Positions 11,889 to 24,700 of a stretch of 64,000 nt of DNA are shown in pieces. A model generated the notes under the pieces. The model was not told the DNA's origin and ran no database searches. It worked only from the letters and a program-made list of their open reading frames with translations. Made by a program: the position numbers and the translations under genes. How positions within the stretch are numbered: position 1 is the first letter of the stretch; the number at the start of each line of letters is the position of its first letter. Source of the stretch: Lichina pygmaea (taxonomy: Eukaryota; Ascomycota; Lichinomycetes; Lichinales; Lichinaceae); NCBI GenBank assembly GCA_963422465.1, contig OY730172.1, positions 1,674,001-1,738,000 of the forward strand, in the 5' to 3' direction.

Positions 11889-12383
11889 ATCTCTCCCTTC
11901 CGCTTCCCAATCTTCTCTATATAGGGGCGCAAATAGAGTCACCAGAGTGACTCTTCGTCTTTCCGTCGTCCCACTCATGTAGTCCCACCCCTTTCTTTTC
12001 TTTCAGTCCCCTTCTTTGCTCCGCTTCCTGCGCACAGCAGAACCATGAATCAAGACCACATGGTCCTATATTTTACTATTCTGCTACAATACCAACGTTG
12101 TATCAACACATGCATGTGAACAAGGAGGGTGTTGGTAAGAGAAGATGATTACATCTCTTGACACAATTCTATCTCACTATCTAGTTGGCATTGCCATCTT
12201 CCGATACTCGAGGCATTGAGTGTTAGTCAATGATCGTCCCGAAGGGTCAACCGTTTCTGCGGTTAGGGGAGGACACCGGCGTGGCGAACAAGATAATGGG
12301 ACGTATATCTCATCCTGTCGCACAGCGAGATGAAACACAACCAGTGACAAATCTCCAGACCGCCTCGATGCCCGCTTTACTCT
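11889..12383. other. Intergenic, NDUFA13 3' flank
   Basis: No gene or repeat recognised between the NDUFA13 stop and the SINE target duplication. Confidence 0.55.
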
Positions 12384-12398
12384 ACCTCTCCCTGCGAA

Positions 12399-12874
12399 AA
12401 CACAAGGCATGGTGTAGCGGGAAGCTGGTGAGAGTTTCCCACTACGTGGCACCCATGACCCGGAACTAGTGGTGTCGGGCCTGGAGAACCTGACTAAACT
12501 AGTCGTCAGTTCGAATCTGACCCACCCCACATTCTGCCACAAAAACCCCCGAGATTCATAGAACTTGTCTAAGATGTACTCCTCGCAAGATGTATGAAAA
12601 CCCTCAAGAAATAGCTCACGCAATATCCGTCAAGATCCACAAAACCCTCAAGAAATAGCTCACCCAATATCCGTCAAGATCCACAAAACCCTCATTACTG
12701 TGGTTTTCCTATTTCCCTACGGGGTTTGGGGTCTTCCCACAGTACGTACACTACAAACCACGGGGTGTACGGTAAATGCGTGAGGTCCCCGAGTCAAGTC
12801 TACCAGAGACAAAAATCCTTCAAGAAGTTCTGCATGGCTTAAAAGCCGAATCAGTGTAAGAATCAAATCAAAAA
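12399..12874 (+). mobile_element. SINE-like retroposon, copy 1
   Basis: A 476-bp element flanked by a perfect 15-bp target duplication ACCTCTCCCTGCGAA at 12384-12398 and 12875-12889. It has an internal Pol III-type A box TGGTGTAGCGGG at 12410-12421 and a B box GTTCGAATC at 12509-12517, and ends in an A-rich tail (AATCAAATCAAAAAA). This is the tRNA-derived SINE layout. The A-to-B spacing of about 90 bp is wider than in a tRNA, so the head may derive from an intron-containing tRNA. A near-identical copy lies at 33520-33957. Copy 1 carries an extra 44-bp tandem unit. There is no coding capacity; the Trp/Ser-rich minus-strand frame across it is an artefact. Confidence 0.85.
12601..12688. repeat. 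44-bp tandem duplication inside SINE copy 1
   Basis: Units 12601-12644 and 12645-12688 differ at one position (CACG versus CACC). Copy 2 has a single unit, so the duplication is a private change in copy 1 or a subfamily marker. Confidence 0.9.
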
Positions 12875-12889
12875 ACCTCTCCCTGCGAA

Positions 12890-13578
12890 CTAATCGCTGT
12901 GTGAGCCATTCTCGAGGGGCTTTTCATACACCTTGCGAAGTAAATGACCAGTATCAGTGCAAAAAACCCCCCCCCCCCGTTCTCTGGGAAGCTATCGAAC
13001 TTTTCTCATCAACTTCATTGTGCTAGTGTAATTTGGAGGATATATGTTATACGGTCCGCAATGTCCCGGCAAGACGGATTCTGTCTACGGTATCCCCAGT
13101 CTGCTGGGATGCCTAAAGACAATAGGAGGATAGGTGGATGGGCCATTCCAGGAACGGTCTGCACGAGAAGTTCTGGGCTTAGTAGAGCTAAACTGAGGGA
13201 TAAGTATGGCCACATCTCCACAAGCAATTTCAGTATCCACAATGTGTCAATCATCGCTGACGCCAGCAGAGGGCCACACGTAAAGCCCTTGTGCGGCTGG
13301 CCCGACAGGCTGTGTACTTAGCTGGTAGAGCTGGGGCCGAAGTGAAAATGCATGGACTATGATTTGGTGGAGGGTGTTAAACGGCGAGAGTGGTTTTGAC
13401 AAGTGTCAAACACGCTTACGTGTACGGAGTACGTATATCTAGCATGACGAACTAACAAGGGAGTTGCGCTCTTCCGTCAACAAAAAGGGCATGTCTTGAT
13501 TCCATGAAAGAACCCCAGTCGCTGCTACCTCGTGGCTGGTAAATCACAACGGGGTTAAATCAATCTTAACCGTAATTC
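12890..13578. other. Intergenic, SINE to SKI3
   Basis: Contains a C run near 12967 and open frames of about 80 and 125 codons with no recognised domain. Nothing else is seen. Confidence 0.55.
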
Positions 13579-16500
13579 TCAACCCGATATCATTTCTGAC
13601 AAGCCGCTCCAGCCGTCGACCAACCACGGCGCGACGATGATGGCAGACTGCATGTCATTGAGTCTGTTCGATGCCGCGTACGTCCGCGCAAGCGTCTCTG
13701 GACTTAGAGACCCTTGAGGAGGGACTGCGCGCTGCGCCGTCTTCAATGCCATCTGTGCGAGATAGGCATCGTCGGACGACAGCGAAGCGAGTTGGCTCCA
13801 GCCGTGCGGATGAAAGGGATGTTGCATGACGGCGATCCTGGCTTCCGCAGTGGCACGCGCAGAGGCGCTATTCGATTCGTCCGAGCTAGCAGATGTGTAT
13901 AGGGAAGCAATTACCGTCAGCACGTCTTGGATCCTTCGTAGATCTTCGTCCGAGACCGCGGGATTCGCCCGGAGAGATTCAAGCTCGACAATCGCGGCAT
14001 CGAGCGCGTCGTGATCGTCCGCAACCAACGCGATGACTCCCAGAAGGATCGTCGAGTGTATGTGGCTCGGTCCCTCTGCGATGGTGTCCAGGAGTGTTTG
14101 TATTGCGGATGCTCGCTGGGGACGTCCACTCTTTGCTGACAGCAACTGGGCCAGTAAGCAGACGACATCTGCGGGCTCTTTAGTTTCCTCGAGTGCTGCA
14201 CGAAACATTTCGAGCGCTTCATCCATGGATTCTACGCCCTGGTTGTAGTAGTGCGCTAGCCCGGCCGTAACGTGCGCGCTGAGGCGGCATCTCCGACCGG
14301 CTTCCGGATCGGTTATCGTCGCTCCGCCATCAGCCTCGTCGGTTGCGGACAGCTGCAGGGTCGTCTCTGCGCTCTCGACAGCCGCCTTATAGTCTCCAGC
14401 AGCGAGCAAGACGCGCGCCAAGTCGGCTTTACCTTGAGCAAAGCGCGTCAGCGACGCGACCGATTCGGAAACCTCGTAGTCCTGTTCAGCTGCGTCGCAG
14501 ACGGCTACCAGATGACGGGTGGCGGCCGAATAGTCTCTTGCCCGTTCAGAGAAAAGAGCTGACAGATGCTCGATAGCTGGTTCCGCGCGCGATTGGGGGC
14601 GTAGCTGATGGAGCGCGAAGAGGGAATGTATCAGGCTGATCGAATGCTGGCTCCCGCGTCTGGCGAGGAACCCGTCGAAGACGGTGAGAGCAAACTGTGA
14701 CCTTGCCAGAGGCACGGAGGCACCAGAAATCTCAAAGGCATGGGTGATGAGACCCCTTGACTGTTCTTCTTGGCCCATCAACCGCGCAAGAAGCCCTTGA
14801 CCGAGCCACGCCTGCGCATATTCTGGGTCGGTCGCTTGAGCCCGAGAGAAGGCCTCGTTCGCCAGCTCGAGATCATCGTTCAGGAGGTATAGCGCTCCCA
14901 GATTCGTCCATACTTGAGCATTCTGATACGTGTTCACTGGTTAGTCCTTCATATCAAAGGTATGGGGTCAACCTTGGAAAACAAAATCTTCTCACACGGT
15001 CGTTAAGGAACAGGCTTCGAACGAGGGAGTGCTGCGAGATCTTCGGGCTGATCGCACACGTCACCACCCCGAGGGCATTCCAAAACTCGCCATTTCTTGC
15101 CTCTGCTTCAATGGCTCGTTTGAAGCACTGCACTGCGGCTTTGAGATACCCTGAAGACCGCTTACTCGAAGGACCTTCCGCTGGAGGTGAGAGGCAGACA
15201 TGCGCACGATATTCTGTCCATCCGAGATTATACCATGCGACAGCACGAGCATGAACATCAAACCTGGACGCGTGGACGGATCTCTTGTGCGCCAGAATAG
15301 CCGAGTGTAGGCAGCGTCTGAGAGTTTCTGGATGGTCCGTCTCCGGGTGTTCTTCGGTCAGATCATGCCATCCAACCGCGTCGAGCTGGCTCAGGTTATT
15401 GAAGCCTACTGCATCGCCGTTTGCTCCCAGTAAAGCCTTGACCTCGGATGCCGGAAATTGATCCAGGTGTCGATGCACAAACGAGAATAGTGCACATCCA
15501 TCGCCGAATGCCTTCCACAGATTAAAAGCCGCTGAGCGATCCTGAGCAAGAGCAGTGCACACGTCGATGACTCTGCGCGCATACTCTGCGGCCCGACAAA
15601 AGAAGCCCGTCTCAATGCAACGCCAAGCGCCTTCGACCAAAGTTTGAACCAGCGCGATCGATACACCGAAATCACCAGGCCGTTCCGCGAGCACCGCGCT
15701 GTATTGCTCGACCGCAGGCTCGTACTCCCCTATCTCTCTTTTGACATTTGCGGAGAGGAGTTTCGCGAACCAGACATCATCAGCATGCCCTTGATCGGAC
15801 TCTCTCTGGACCTTCTGGGCTTGTTCGAACGCTTTGGTGGCGGCAATGTAGCGGCCAGAGTTGTGGTAACACTCGCCGAGACCAATCCAAGAGTGATAGT
15901 CATCTGGCGACACCTTGAGGGCCTGTTGATATGAAACGATACTCTTGGCGTACTCCTGTCTGTTAAGTTGCACGATACCTAAAGCGGCATGCGGCCAGCT
16001 GAACCCTCTGTTCTTCGAACCGGGGCTAGGACGCGTCTTCCCAGATTCGATGGCGCGTTGAGCAGCGAGCTCTACTAGATCCCAGTCTCCGACGTCCGCG
16101 TAACCCCGCGCCAGATACTCTGCGGCCAAAATCTCTGCGGAGGAGAGTTCTATAGCCTTGAGAAAGCACTTTCGGGCTCTTCTCTTGTCGCGGCTGTAGT
16201 CGGCATAGTACAGCCCTAGGCTAGTGTATGCGGGAGCATAATTGGCATCAGCTTGCAACGCCCCCAGAAACCTAGCGTATGCACCCTTCCGGTTCTTGCG
16301 GGCGGCCGATGACTCATCAAGGTTCCAGAGACAGACGCCAATCCGATGGATTGTTTCCGCCTTCAGACGTCGCGAGCGGCTATCGGTGCCTTTGATCCGT
16401 GGAAAACACCCCTCTAACCCTTCGAGCGCGGTTTTGTAGTCCCCGCACAACGCTCGATACCAGGATACTTCGAGTCTGACGCTGAGAACTTCGGGATCAT

Positions 16501-18205
16501 ATTTCAAGGCTGCTTCCAACAGCTCCAAGGCGGCCGCATAATCCCCCTGTGCTCCAAGAAGTTGACCTTTGCCGACGAGGCCCGGAGTCAATCGTGAGTT
16601 GCGCTCTAGGAGGCCATCGAATAGAGATTCTGCCTCGTCAAAATACCTTGGCGGACTGTAGAATATCAGGGATGTAGCCAAGAGCACGTTCATTGCTTCA
16701 AGAGAGCTGCAACGCTATTAGTGTCACGAGGAGCAGCATGCGGGAACAAGGGCAAAGTACTGACTTCTCAAAGCGTAGGCCCGTATCCTGTGCCAGACCC
16801 TCGAGTATTCTCTGCGCTTTTCGGGCGGTCTCAACTGCTACTTCAAATTCTTGTAGGTGGTGATAGTATTCTATAGTCACCCGATGTGCCAGTAAAGATT
16901 GCGGGCTATCGTTGAGTCCGTCCTAGGTTGGTTTAGCCATCGAGCCTCTGCACGTTGAACTTGAGCTGGTTACCATCATCATGACCAGTCGATCTTCGGG
17001 GCTCATGACCGCGGTCTCCTCCGACTCCTGTCCGCTGGCCGTCCGATTCTTCTGGGGGCTCACAGCTTCTCCATCCGAAGCCCCAGTAAACGGCGAAATC
17101 TCGCTGTCGACATAGGCACGCAAGACGTGGGCAACTCCATCGCCGGGAAAGAAATCCATATATTCCATGAGTAGCGTGATATCGTAGCAATCTAGGCTCG
17201 GGCAATCCTTCCACTCCAGCTCGATCGTCCATGCTAATTTGAAAGGATGCTTGATAATGACCATGCCCCTGGCCAACTCCTGTACCTGCACCCTCTTCAC
17301 CTCTTTCTTGTCGTCTGGCAGAACTTTCAGGGTCTCATAGGCGTGAGATAGCAGCTTTTCCTCGAACTCTCGCCGCTGCGAGTCATCTCTTGTCCAGTTG
17401 ATGCTCTCTTTGTATACGTCTTCCAGTGTACTGTTGCCAAGGACCTCTCGTCGTACGTCACGACGCACCTGCTCGATCCTGGCGCCGAGTCGAGATCGCC
17501 GTTTCGCGATCTCCTCGTTGATCTGAGCTTTCTCTTCCGCCTCAAGGCTGTCGGCAATCTTGCTGTAGGTTTCCGACGGATAGGGAACGCGACCCTCGAG
17601 GAATTCATACAACGAGTTGGATGGCAAGAGGATGTCCAGTGCCCTCCGCTGCTGAGCTTTGGTCCCATGGTTCGCGACATGCAATTGGAGTTTCTTGATC
17701 ACACTTTCGCACTTCGTTTGATCATCCCTAAGCAACCATAAGAGATCAGCACAGAACGAATACAGAACAAGCGACCGCAGTAGCCCACGCTTCTTTGTAT
17801 ATCTCGGCCAGTCGAAACGCCGATTGTTGGTATTCGTCTACCTTCTTGTGACCCTGTCTTTCCAACAGACCGATGAGACCTTGCCAGGCTAACGGATCGG
17901 CGCCCTTGGCATTGGTAGCCGTTCGATAGGCTCGTAGGGCGTCGTCTGTCTGATTAAGTTTGTCGAGAGCCAGGCCACGGAAAACATTTCTGCGCAAGCG
18001 GCAAAGTATCAGCGTCCATGGACAGTCAGAAGCGCCTCAAGGGGCCCGGTCAGCACGTTTGCTAGCCGGGGACAAGGTTGACACACGCATGGTAGTTATG
18101 TGGTTCCAGTGAAAGAACCTGCTCGACCTGCGTCAAAGCATCCTCATATCGGCGGTCGTCGATGGCAGCTTTCGCTGCCTTTAGACTGGCCCTAACAGTA
18201 GCCAT
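13579..18205 (-). CDS. SKI3: Superkiller protein Ski3 (TPR scaffold of the Ski complex)
   Basis: TPR scaffold of the Ski2-Ski3-Ski8 complex, which feeds mRNA to the cytoplasmic exosome for 3'-5' decay. Coding order is 18205-18087, 17989-17789, 17727-16974, 16922-16765, 16706-14998, 14936-13579, giving 1432 residues, close to yeast Ski3. The first exons encode MATVRASLKAAKAAIDDRRY and a TPR (HNYHANVFRGLALDKL). Many TPR motifs follow, such as YAPAYTSLGLYYADYSRDKR, YHSWIGLGECYHNSGRY and, near the C-terminal third, AQVWTNLGALYLLNDDLELA. At 14998 a donor ending LND|L was chosen because the neighbouring GT gives a stop. All phases close. It is divergent from the GH5 gene. Confidence 0.93.
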
Positions 18206-18516
18206 GATAACATGCTCCTAGTCTTCTGTATTGCGCTTACTCGTAAGTCGCGATGTAAGTTTTACGTATGTACGTACGTTACGTACCGTACGAGTACCCG
18301 TACAGGTACGGTAGCTCTCAGAACTTATGAAGATATCGGAGCGGAAAAACTAGCTTGGAAAAGATCGCGCCGGGAATTTGATAACGTCATCAGACATACG
18401 TACATCTACGGTAGTTCCCATGGTCCCGGGTCCGGGTAAGCTTAACGCCGCGATCGCACTCGGTCTAGACCCTCGACGTCAACCTCGAAGCAAACAAGAT
18501 CATCATTAATTTCACC
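18206..18516. promoter_or_regulatory. Divergent promoter region, SKI3 and GH5 sterylglucosidase
   Basis: The 311 bp between opposed start codons. A dense GTACGTAC-type tract lies at about 18264-18310. No TATA box is clear. Function is inferred from position. Confidence 0.5.
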
Positions 18517-20997
18517 ATGGACACTCTCCGACTTACAGTTGAGGGACGCAGCTTTCGAGACTCGGCCGGCCGAGAGATCACCCTAAGAGGCATCAATGTG
18601 GCGGGCGATGCAAAATTTCCGCGTACGCCGGATCTACCGTCTCACGTCTCAGACAACTTCTTCGATGGCGACTCCGTCTCCTACGTCGACCGCCCTTTCT
18701 CGGCCAGGGAAGCGCCCGTTCACTTTGCGCGGCTGAGACGCTGGGGCTATAATACCCTGAGATACCTCTTTACGTGGGAAGCCATCGAGCATGCTGGCCC
18801 ACGAAAATACGACGAAGAGTGGATTCAGCATACCATCAGGATTCTGAGACTGGCTAAAGACTATGGATTCTATGTCTTTCTGGATCCTCACCAGGATGTG
18901 GTTGGTGATATGCATCTTCCGTTCAAGATGTACTCTTCGATGGCTAGGCCGGTGACTTGAATGCATTGTAGTGGTCCAGATTTTCCGGCGGTTGTGGCGC
19001 ACCGATGTGGACCTTATACGCTTGTGGCCTGGACCCTCGCCACTTCGAGGTCACCGAGGCCGCGCTGGTTCATAGCCAGACCGATGAGCCGGCGAACTTC
19101 CCGAAGATGATATGGTCCACCAACTACTACCGCCTCGTGAGCCAGGTCATGTTTACGTTGTTCTTCGCGGGTCGAGACTTTGCCCCCAAGGCCATTGTCG
19201 ATGGGAAGAACATACAAGACTATCTCCAAGAGCATTTTCTAGGAGCATGCCAGCATCTTGCTCGGAGGATCCACGAGGCGGGTGAGCTCGAGGATCAAGT
19301 GATCATTGGGTGGGAGAACATGAACGAGTCGAACAGAGGCTTGATCGGGGCACAGGACCTCACGGTAATTCCTTCGGAACAGAAGCTTCAAAAGGGAACC
19401 TCGCCTACGGCATGGCAAGCCATTCTCACGGGCTCTGGCAGAGCTTGCGAGATAGCAACCTGGGAGTTTGGCCGAATGGGCCCCTATCGGTCTGGCACGA
19501 CTCTTGTCGACCCCAAGGGTACGAGCGTCTGGCTCTCGACCGATGTTCATGATGCCCGCTACGGGTGGAAGCGGGACCCGGGCTGGAGACTCGGCGAGTG
19601 CATCTGGGCTCAGCATGGCGTGTGGGACCCCACGAGCGACTCGATGCTCAAGAAGGATTATTTCGCGAAGCGTCCCCATTCTGGGGAGCTCCTCACCTAT
19701 GAAGTCTTCACCAACATCTACTTTATGGATTTCTTTCGTCGGAAACGAGATGCCATCAGAGAGATACATCGAGACTCAATTCTGCTGTGCCAGCCGCCTG
19801 TCCTCGAATTGCCCCCGTCGGTAAAGGGTACGGCGGATGATGAGTCTCGGCTGGTGTACGCGCCCCACTTCTACGAGGCCATCACCCTGATGACCAAGAC
19901 TTGGTAAGAGGGACGCTTCGACCGGGATCGAAGCGGGATGCTGATTCGCGCTGCAGGAACCCCTACTGGAACGTAGATGTCTTTGGTATCTTGAGGGGAC
20001 GTTATCTGAGCCCGATCTTCGCCATCAAGATTGGGGAAACGGCCATTCGAAACTGCATCCGAGACCAGCTTGCGGCGATACGACAGGAAGGTCTCGACTA
20101 TATGGGAGACCACCCTTGCGTTCTGACCGAATTCGGAATTCCTTTCGACATGGACGAAAAGTCCGCCTATCGCACAGGAGATTACCGAAGCCAATGCGCC
20201 GCGATGGATGCCAACTACTACGCCGTGGAAGGCAGCAAGATAAATGGGTCGACTCTCTGGCTGTACATGTCAAAGGTGCGCTATCAGGTGCGTGACCGTT
20301 GCCGACATCTAGTCCATGCTGATCTCGCGGGGCCTTCCAGAATGACCATCAATGGGGGGATCAATGGAACGGCGAAGATCTGTCGATATTCTCCGTCGAC
20401 GATAAGGTGTTACCGCTCGCTCCGACGCCGTCGTCGACATCCTTGGCCAAAGATTCGAGTCAAACCCTCACGAACGCAGACCTGACAGCCAGAGCGCCTG
20501 GGAGCCCCGTGGAGTCAGTATCACCATCGAACCTGAAGCAAACCCTCTCAAAACCATCCATGGCTTCGGAGCTGTCGGAGGAGGACGCAGAAATGAAGTC
20601 TCCGTTGGGATTGCGCGCCTCGGAGGCCTTCGTACGACCGTCCCCAATCGCCACAGCCGGGGACTTGAAAGGTTATGGGCTCGACCTGCGCGATTGCGTC
20701 TTCACTATGTCCGTCGCTGCCGCGGAGGCGACGAGGAAGGATGCCCCAACAGAGGTCTTCCTGCCGGGCTACCACTTCCCTCGAGACCACACTCAAGTCG
20801 AAGTAAGCGGTGGCCAGTGGATCATCACCACGGCCGACCAAGGATCGGCATCGAAGCAGATACTGAAGTGGTGGCATGGTGAAGGGGACCAGACGTTGAA
20901 GGTGCGAGGCGTCGCCAGAAACTGCGGCATTCCGGTGGCAGGCGACGACGAGGGATACCTGAATTACTACTGGCAAGCTGGTTGTTCGGTCATGTAG
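18517..20997 (+). CDS. EGH1: GH5 sterylglucosidase/glucocerebrosidase (Egh1/EGCrP2 type)
   Basis: Family 5 glycoside hydrolase related to endoglycoceramidases. Fungal relatives hydrolyse ergosteryl-beta-glucoside or glucosylceramide and affect vacuole morphology and virulence. Exons are 18517-18900, 18972-19903, 19957-20275 and 20341-20997, giving 763 residues, near yeast Egh1. It starts TVEGRSFRDSAGREITLRGINVAGD. WGYNTLRYLFTWEAIEHAG and the DPHQDVWSRFSGGCGAPMWT block are family signatures. The general acid/base Glu is expected in GWENMNES (about residue 242) and the nucleophile Glu in VLTEFGIPFD (about 497). The C-terminal part has a Ser-rich insert, then a beta-sandwich (FLPGYHFPRDHTQVEVSGGQ). 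No signal peptide is visible, consistent with an intracellular enzyme. Substrate is inferred. Confidence 0.9.
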
Positions 20998-21762
20998 ATG
21001 AATAGCAAGGTTAAGATGTCCCCCCTCCCATTCTTGTTTTCAGAAAGCTGTCATTAAACTCCATGAGCGTATGTTGGATGATGTCCTGACGTTGTCACGG
21101 CTATGCGCTACTGTGGCAGTGCACAGGCGGAGCTACAGCCAGCCAGCTTCTTCCTTACCTCATGATCTCGTGACTAGCGTCAACCAGGTCTGCAAACAAT
21201 GTGCATGCTGGCTTCTGATGTTCGAGAACTCAGCAGATTGAGTCCATACATAACATTTTAATCGACTTGAGGCCTCTAGGCTTCGATGAGTCTATGAACA
21301 GGTTAGAGAGCAATATCTCCTGATAGATACATCCACATATCAGTAGGCTCCGCGAACGAGGAAAGCTGTTTACTTTACTGTAATTAGCTCGGGTGACCTC
21401 GCGTCGAGAAACGCGCATCTAATCCTCTTACTCCTCACCAACGTCCAAAAGGAGTCACAGGCTAACCACGACAGACCCTGAGACTTCCAGACTGCAAGAG
21501 AAGTCCAGGAGCAAGCAGGATTCACGTGGATCGAAGCGGCTTTTTCCGACCGCTTCCAAAGCCAAGATCGCTTGGATACAAAGAGCTAGTAACTCACCAT
21601 GCACGTGCTTCCTGGGATTTGTCAAGAGCTAATGATATCCTCCGATTCAATTGGTCCCATTGACTCCAGACTCCACTCGGCACTTTGTTAGTCGGTCGAT
21701 ATCCGTCACAGAGCGCTTTCTGGCCGGCTCAAGCATCGCCGGTCGTCATATCAAGCCCGGCC
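20998..21762. other. Intergenic, GH5 gene to MSN5
   Basis: About 770 bp with no recognised gene or repeat. It should hold the GH5 3' UTR and the MSN5 promoter. Confidence 0.6.
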
Positions 21763-24700
21763 ATGACGGTCTCGGTCCGATTGAAGGACGTCATCACGGC
21801 GAGCGGAAACACGGCCATCGATCTCAAGGACGAGGATCGCGAGTATATAGCCCAGATCATCCAAGCCTTGGACGTGGCCCACAATGCTCGGTCGTCTCAA
21901 GATATGCGGTGGCAAGCGTATGTCTTTTTGGAAAAGACACAGAGCCATCACCAAGCGGCGTATTTCGGGGCGGCCCTTGCTTCGGACCCTTTGCAGTCAG
22001 CCGTCGTGCGTCACTATGGCCTTTCGCTGTTGGAGAAGGCCGTGGCTCTCAACAGGAACGAGTCAACCCTGTCTTTCGTAGGCAGGTGGACGTGGCAGCT
22101 CGCCAGCAGCGTCCGAGACGACGAGCCGACTTACTTTCGAAATCAGATAGCGAAGCTGTGGGTTGAGCTTGCCAAGCTATACTGGGGTAGGGAGTGGCTG
22201 GACATGGACGAGCTCTTGGTCGTGCTGTGGTCAAAAGAGCTTGTTCACAAGGAACTCGTTGCTGCCATCCTCGAAAATCTTTCGGACGAGATCTTCGGGG
22301 GAGCAGAAACGTCGGGCATCATCCGCGTCTCCGAAGTGGGCCCGGCGTGCGTCGAAATATTTACGATGCCGCTCAAGGAGCCGCCCCCGTCGCGAGCTGC
22401 AAAGCTTAACGTCAAGCATGGCACGCAAGGCTGGCTCTCGCGACTGGCAGATTTCTTGGACTGGTCCATGCCGGAACACGTTCTGGCCAGCGAGCGGGTC
22501 AGAGCTTGCACTCTCCGAGTCCTTGCGGCCCTCAAGTCGGCCATGCGCTGGGCCTCGTTCGGCCAGATCACGGCGGCGCGCTGCAACGACCGCATCACCA
22601 AAGGCTTGGTGGCCCCGTGCTACGCCGTTCAGCTGGTCAGCAGAACGCGAGCCCTCTCCAGATGAACGAGCGCTGATACGGCCCTGCAGGCATGTGTAGA
22701 AACGATCCTGGTTTTAACTATTCGGCACACTCCTCCGGAGGAGTTTGAAGACCTTTTTGCTCCCATCTACAGCAGCGAACATCTCGAACCCCTGAGACAG
22801 CTCCATGAGTGGGCCACCGTGGACCCCGAGAATATCGATGATGACAAATACGTCTTGGCCAAGAAGCTGGCTGAGGTGAGGAAAGGCATCGTGCCCCCCG
22901 TTCAAAGCGACCGACAACGAGCTGACGGAGATGATGATGGTGATGCACGCAGCTCATATCAATATCTGGTCCGTCCTCGGAATCCAGGCTCGCTCTTTTG
23001 CAAGGGGACGAGGCTCTGCATGACTTCCTCAAGCTCCTCACCACGGTGCTCGCTAGCCAGAGCTTGAGCGTGTCGATGCCGGCTCTGATTAGCTGGTCGA
23101 GATTATTGAAGATCAGAACATTCATGGACTCGGCCGTCGTCGATTCTTTCATCGGGCCCGTCTTGGAAATTTGCAGCTCTCGCCTGGTGAGGTTCGAGCT
23201 GCTGCCCGAGGGCACGGAAGAGCCGATCATCCTCTTTCTTAACGAAGACTTGGACTCGGTGCCGGAGCTACATGCGTTCCTCGGCAACTATCGACGGTAC
23301 TGTGTCTCCGTGATCCAGATGGTGATATGCAGGAGACTTTGTCAAGGTCTACCCTTTTCCCTCGACACGGTTGAACAGACCTTGCAGGGGTTATCACAGA
23401 ACGAGCCCCCATTCGACGGTGAGAGTAGACAACCCAACCCAGCCCAGCTAGCAGTGCTGACACGGACGCAGCTGCGTCATACAAGAGATTATCCCCTTTC
23501 TATGTCATGGCGGACACGCAGCTCTCTCTCTTTGATGCGGCAGTGCGTGGATACGGGAAGTGGCTAATCAGTCGAGCTGATAGCCCCGAAACAGTACGCT
23601 GTCCCAGCATCCGGACAACTAGACTGTACGTTGACATGAATGCAGGAGCAACAGCGCGTCGTGGTTGAAGAACACCTAGAGAAGTTAAGCGGACACTTGC
23701 TGCAGCTGCAGTTTGAGGTGTGTCATCGGTACACGCTTCTGGAGTATGCGTGTTAACGACGACAGGATCCTCTGATTCGGAAACGTGTCCTAAACACGGC
23801 CGTGACGCTCTCGACATCAGCCTTGAAGACCAAGGAGCATTTTATCCTTGGTCTCTTGAAATACATTTTTACCATGCAGTTCGTGGATAACGCCAACCAT
23901 CCCGTCTACTCCGATGCCATGAGAGAGCTTCGAGACGCTTGTACTCAGCAGTTGCACCAGCTCGCGATTTCAATCCCAGACTTTCTCATTGTGCGTATTC
24001 GCAACATCTCGATACGTGTCCGTCTGTACTGATCACGTTTCTAGACCTTTTACGATGAACTGGACTCGAAAATCAACGAGTTGATCAACACACAGGCAGT
24101 TGATGACCGCCAGAAGATCTCCTTCCGGACCTTTTTGTTCATGATCACGTACGGAACCTAGCCACAATCTCTAGGGACCCGCTGACCATGGCCTTAGACA
24201 TCGATGCCTCACCATCAAGAGCGAGTTGAAACTGCAACGTATAATGCCAGTGGTGAAAATGATCCAAGCGTCTTGGGAAGACCCTGAATTCGAAAGACAC
24301 CTTCAATCTTTCGAAGGATTCTGTGAGCTGGTGGGAGTCGCAGGTGCACAGGGCTACCTTCACAGCCACAGCGCACACAGCATACGTGACTGGTCATCCT
24401 TTGAGCTGGACGAAGAAGGAAAGGCCATTCAGACGCGGATGGGCGGGAGATTCAAGGTGGGTTGGGCCGCCGAGATGCGCATCTGGACAGAGCTAACGCT
24501 AGGAAAACAGCTTCTCCCGCTGAGATTGACCAAGAGCTTTCTGGCCGCTTCCGTAGACAGGACCAGGAAGGGCTCGGAAGCGCTCGCCTTCTCGACTATG
24601 CTGTGGCGACCGGCGATGGCTGTCATCATTCCTCGACTGCTCAAACTGCTAGGGTAAGGCGAGGTTTCCTAGACACGGCAACTCAGCCCGGCAGCTGATG

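Noticed and set aside
12177-12623. 148-codon minus-strand frame over SINE copy 1, repeated at 33455-33661
   Set aside because: It lies inside the retroposon on the opposite strand and is conserved only because the element is.
12944-13321. 125-codon plus frame and an overlapping 79-codon minus frame downstream of SINE copy 1
   Set aside because: No recognisable domain, no splice pattern, and it starts inside a C homopolymer region.
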